Shown here one piece after another: positions 29,273-30,650 of a DNA stretch of 30,650 nt. The translations under genes were made by a program, and so were the position numbers. The notes under the pieces were generated by a model. It was not told the DNA's origin and did no database searches. It saw only the letters and a program-made list of their open reading frames with translations. How positions within the stretch are numbered: position 1 is the stretch's first letter; the number at the start of each line of letters is the position of its first letter. Origin of the DNA: CAZKWY01 sp964556655 (GTDB lineage: Bacteria; Patescibacteriota; Minisyncoccia; Portnoybacterales; UBA2143). The DNA is taken from NCBI GenBank assembly GCA_964556655.1, contig CAZKWY010000008.1, forward strand, positions 1 to 30,650, read 5' to 3'.

Positions 29273-29353
29273 AGGACTGTAATTCTAGGACAGTCCTTTT
29301 TTGACAGTCCTTCAAGGACTGTAATTTTAGGACTGTCCTAGAATTACAGTCCT
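29273..29353. repeat. 81-bp palindromic element with 25-bp inverted ends
   Basis: A 25-bp unit beginning AGGACTGTAATTC and ending AGGACAGTCCT lies on the plus strand at 29273–29297, and an identical copy lies on the minus strand at 29329–29353. The 31 bp between hold another dyad, ACAGTCCTT-C-AAGGACTGT (29304–29322). Bases 29314–29354 form a 41-bp dyad with 19 of 20 pairs matching. The element covers the 3' end and stop codon of the Mur ligase gene. It resembles REP/BIME or MITE-type repeats and could also end or protect transcripts. Confidence 0.8.
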
Positions 29354-30606
29354 TGGGCGATTTGGCGATCGTCCCAAGGAATTTTTTGTCCATTTTTAAA
29401 GCACATCCACGGCTCGCATCCTTTGCCTGTAATAACAACCACATCTCCTTCTTGGGCTAGAGAAAAAGCCTTCCTAATCGCCTCTTTTCTGTCAATAATT
29501 TTTTCTACTGGCTTTTTTTTAATGGTTTGGGCGATTTGATCAATAATTTCTTTTGGATCCTCGTCATAAGGATCTTCATTAGTCAGAACAACAGCATCGC
29601 AATATTTTTCAGCGATCTTGCCTAAAACAGGCCTTTTCCACTTATCACGCCCTCCTCCCGCGGCCCCCAACACGCCAATAACATTAGCGGAAGAAAAGCT
29701 TTCTTTGATTGTTTGGTAAACGCTTTCTAAGGCATCGGGAGTGTGCGCATAATCAACTATTACAGTGAAAGGAGAGCGGAAAACTATTTCTAAACGTCCC
29801 GGCACGGCATCAGCTTTCTCCAATCCACACTTAATTACCGACAAATCAATCCCTTCAGCGCGACAAACCGCGATAGCTGCTAGGGCATTATACAAATTAA
29901 AGCGTCCCAAGAGAGAAAAGTCAAACTTTGTTCCCTCCGCTTCAAAACTAACGCCGTTCCTTTTTGTCTGGCGGGAGGAACAATAAATGATCTTTTCTTT
30001 TTCCTTGATTAAAGGATGGTTGTTTTTTTCTATCCCATAGCCCCATTTATTTTTGACTAAAGAAAGAAAATAATTGGCCTCTTTGTCATCAAGATTGACA
30101 ATCCCAGGAGCATATTTTTTTAATTTTTTAAAGAGTTTTCCCTTGGCTTTTTTGTAGGCTTCCATTCCGCCATGGTTTTCTAAATGCTCTGGAGTCAAAT
30201 TAGTCAAAAGAGCGGCGTCAAAACCAATAAACCTATGGCGATGCTGTTTAATTCCTTCTGAGGTTACTTCTAGGACACAGTAACGGCATCCTTTTTTTAC
30301 GGCCCTTCTTAAAAAACCTTGGAGACGGCCTCTTCCCGGCATAGTCATTTTCAAATTATTAGCATAAGACTGACCGTTAATTTTGAACTCGATAGAAGAA
30401 GCAGAAGCGAAAGGAAAACCGGCCTCTTCAAAAATTTTCCCTATTAAATAAACGACCGTGGATTTGCCATTAGTGCCGGTAATACCAATAACTTTTAGTC
30501 GGCATCCGGGAAAAAGATAAAAAAGAGACGAAAAAAATGACCACGCCAGATGGTAAAAAGAAAAAACAAAGCCCGGAACGACAGCTCTTAACATTCTAGC
30601 TTTCAT
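29344..30606 (-). CDS. murE: MurE-type Mur ligase lacking the usual N-terminal domain
   Basis: Mur ligases add amino acids to UDP-MurNAc-peptide in peptidoglycan synthesis. The P-loop GITGTNGKST is at 41–50, the modified-lysine region YKKAKGKLF at 151–159, the ATP-binding/C-terminal motifs DYAHTPDAL (285–293) and GAAGGGRDKWKRP (314–326). The amino-acid selection site, DNPR in many MurE proteins, reads NEDPYDEDP (343–351). The UDP-binding N-domain of about 90 residues is replaced by about 37 mostly hydrophobic residues, so the length is 420. The stop codon lies within the palindromic element. MurE is the best match; a MurE-like paralogue is possible. Confidence 0.82.
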   Translation of the reverse strand: MKARMLRAVVPGFVFSFYHLAWSFFSSLFYLFPGCRLKVIGITGTNGKSTVVYLIGKIFEEAGFPFASASSIEFKINGQSYANNLKMTMPGRGRLQGFLRRAVKKGCRYCVLEVTSEGIKQHRHRFIGFDAALLTNLTPEHLENHGGMEAYKKAKGKLFKKLKKYAPGIVNLDDKEANYFLSLVKNKWGYGIEKNNHPLIKEKEKIIYCSSRQTKRNGVSFEAEGTKFDFSLLGRFNLYNALAAIAVCRAEGIDLSVIKCGLEKADAVPGRLEIVFRSPFTVIVDYAHTPDALESVYQTIKESFSSANVIGVLGAAGGGRDKWKRPVLGKIAEKYCDAVVLTNEDPYDEDPKEIIDQIAQTIKKKPVEKIIDRKEAIRKAFSLAQEGDVVVITGKGCEPWMCFKNGQKIPWDDRQIAQGL

Positions 30607-30650
30607 AATTTAAAGTGTAAGAATTAACCGCGTTGTTCACAGTTTTTCAG
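30607..30650. other. Window edge upstream of the Mur ligase
   Basis: These 44 bases hold no clear promoter or SD. One minus-strand frame is open from the edge to a TAA at about 30625–30627 (ending ...CEQRG) and could be the tail of another gene, but it is too short to call. Confidence 0.3.

Overview
The window looks like a piece of a Candidate Phyla Radiation (Patescibacteria, most likely Parcubacteria-like) chromosome. This is inference from gene content: the AT-leaning composition; a str–S10–spc ribosomal cluster with no room for rpmD (uL30) between rpsE and rplO; small proteins typical of these genomes; a PilM/N/O assembly platform; and almost no Shine-Dalgarno sequences ahead of the ribosomal genes. 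UGA appears to be an ordinary stop (yidD and the zinc-ribbon gene at 27264 end with it), so the UGA-glycine code of SR1/Gracilibacteria is not indicated. Every supported gene, including both tRNAs, lies on the minus strand, so the text follows transcription from high to low coordinates.

Region 30650–26350 holds cell-envelope and accessory genes. A MurE-type Mur ligase ends inside an 81-bp palindromic element. It is followed by an O-antigen-ligase/Wzy-like membrane protein, a fragment resembling the C-terminal zinc region of EndoQ, a zinc-ribbon small protein, YidD and a half-size MFS protein.

Region 26345–21074 begins with PolX (DNA polymerase X plus PHP domain), which leads two small, apparently paralogous proteins with strong Shine-Dalgarno sequences and a terminator. 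A VanZ-like protein then precedes pilM-pilN-pilO and a 95-residue single-pass membrane protein: a type IV pilus inner-membrane platform without visible PilP/PilQ.

Region 21057–19412 contains tRNA-Arg(UCU) and tRNA-His(GUG) behind one promoter, an orphan receiver protein, an MscS-type channel and a strong terminator.

Region 19400–2131 is the translation super-cluster: rpsL-rpsG-fusA-(87-aa protein)-tuf-rpsJ, then rplC-rplD-rplW-rplB-rpsS-rplV-rpsC-rplP-rpmC-rpsQ-rplN-rplX-rplE-rpsN-rpsH-rplF-rplR-rpsE-rplO-secY-adk-map. Promoter-like sequences are visible before rpsL, before tuf, and between rpsJ and rplC. The cluster ends at map with a hairpin-T-tract; infA, rpmJ, rpsM, rpsK, rpsD, rpoA and rplQ are not in this window.

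Region 2177–1450 is about 730 bp of very AT-rich noncoding DNA with a recurring TATCGTTT motif. Region 1449–1 carries the first 483 residues of a large protein that joins an excisionase-like helix-turn-helix, one membrane segment and repetitive tail-fibre-like modules. Its gene continues past the window edge.

The most distinctive points are this DNA-binding-to-surface chimera and its operator-like motif, the palindromic element at 29273–29353, the 87-residue protein with an SSB-like tail between fusA and tuf, the four-cysteine insert in EF-Tu, and the two SD-led small paralogues behind polX.
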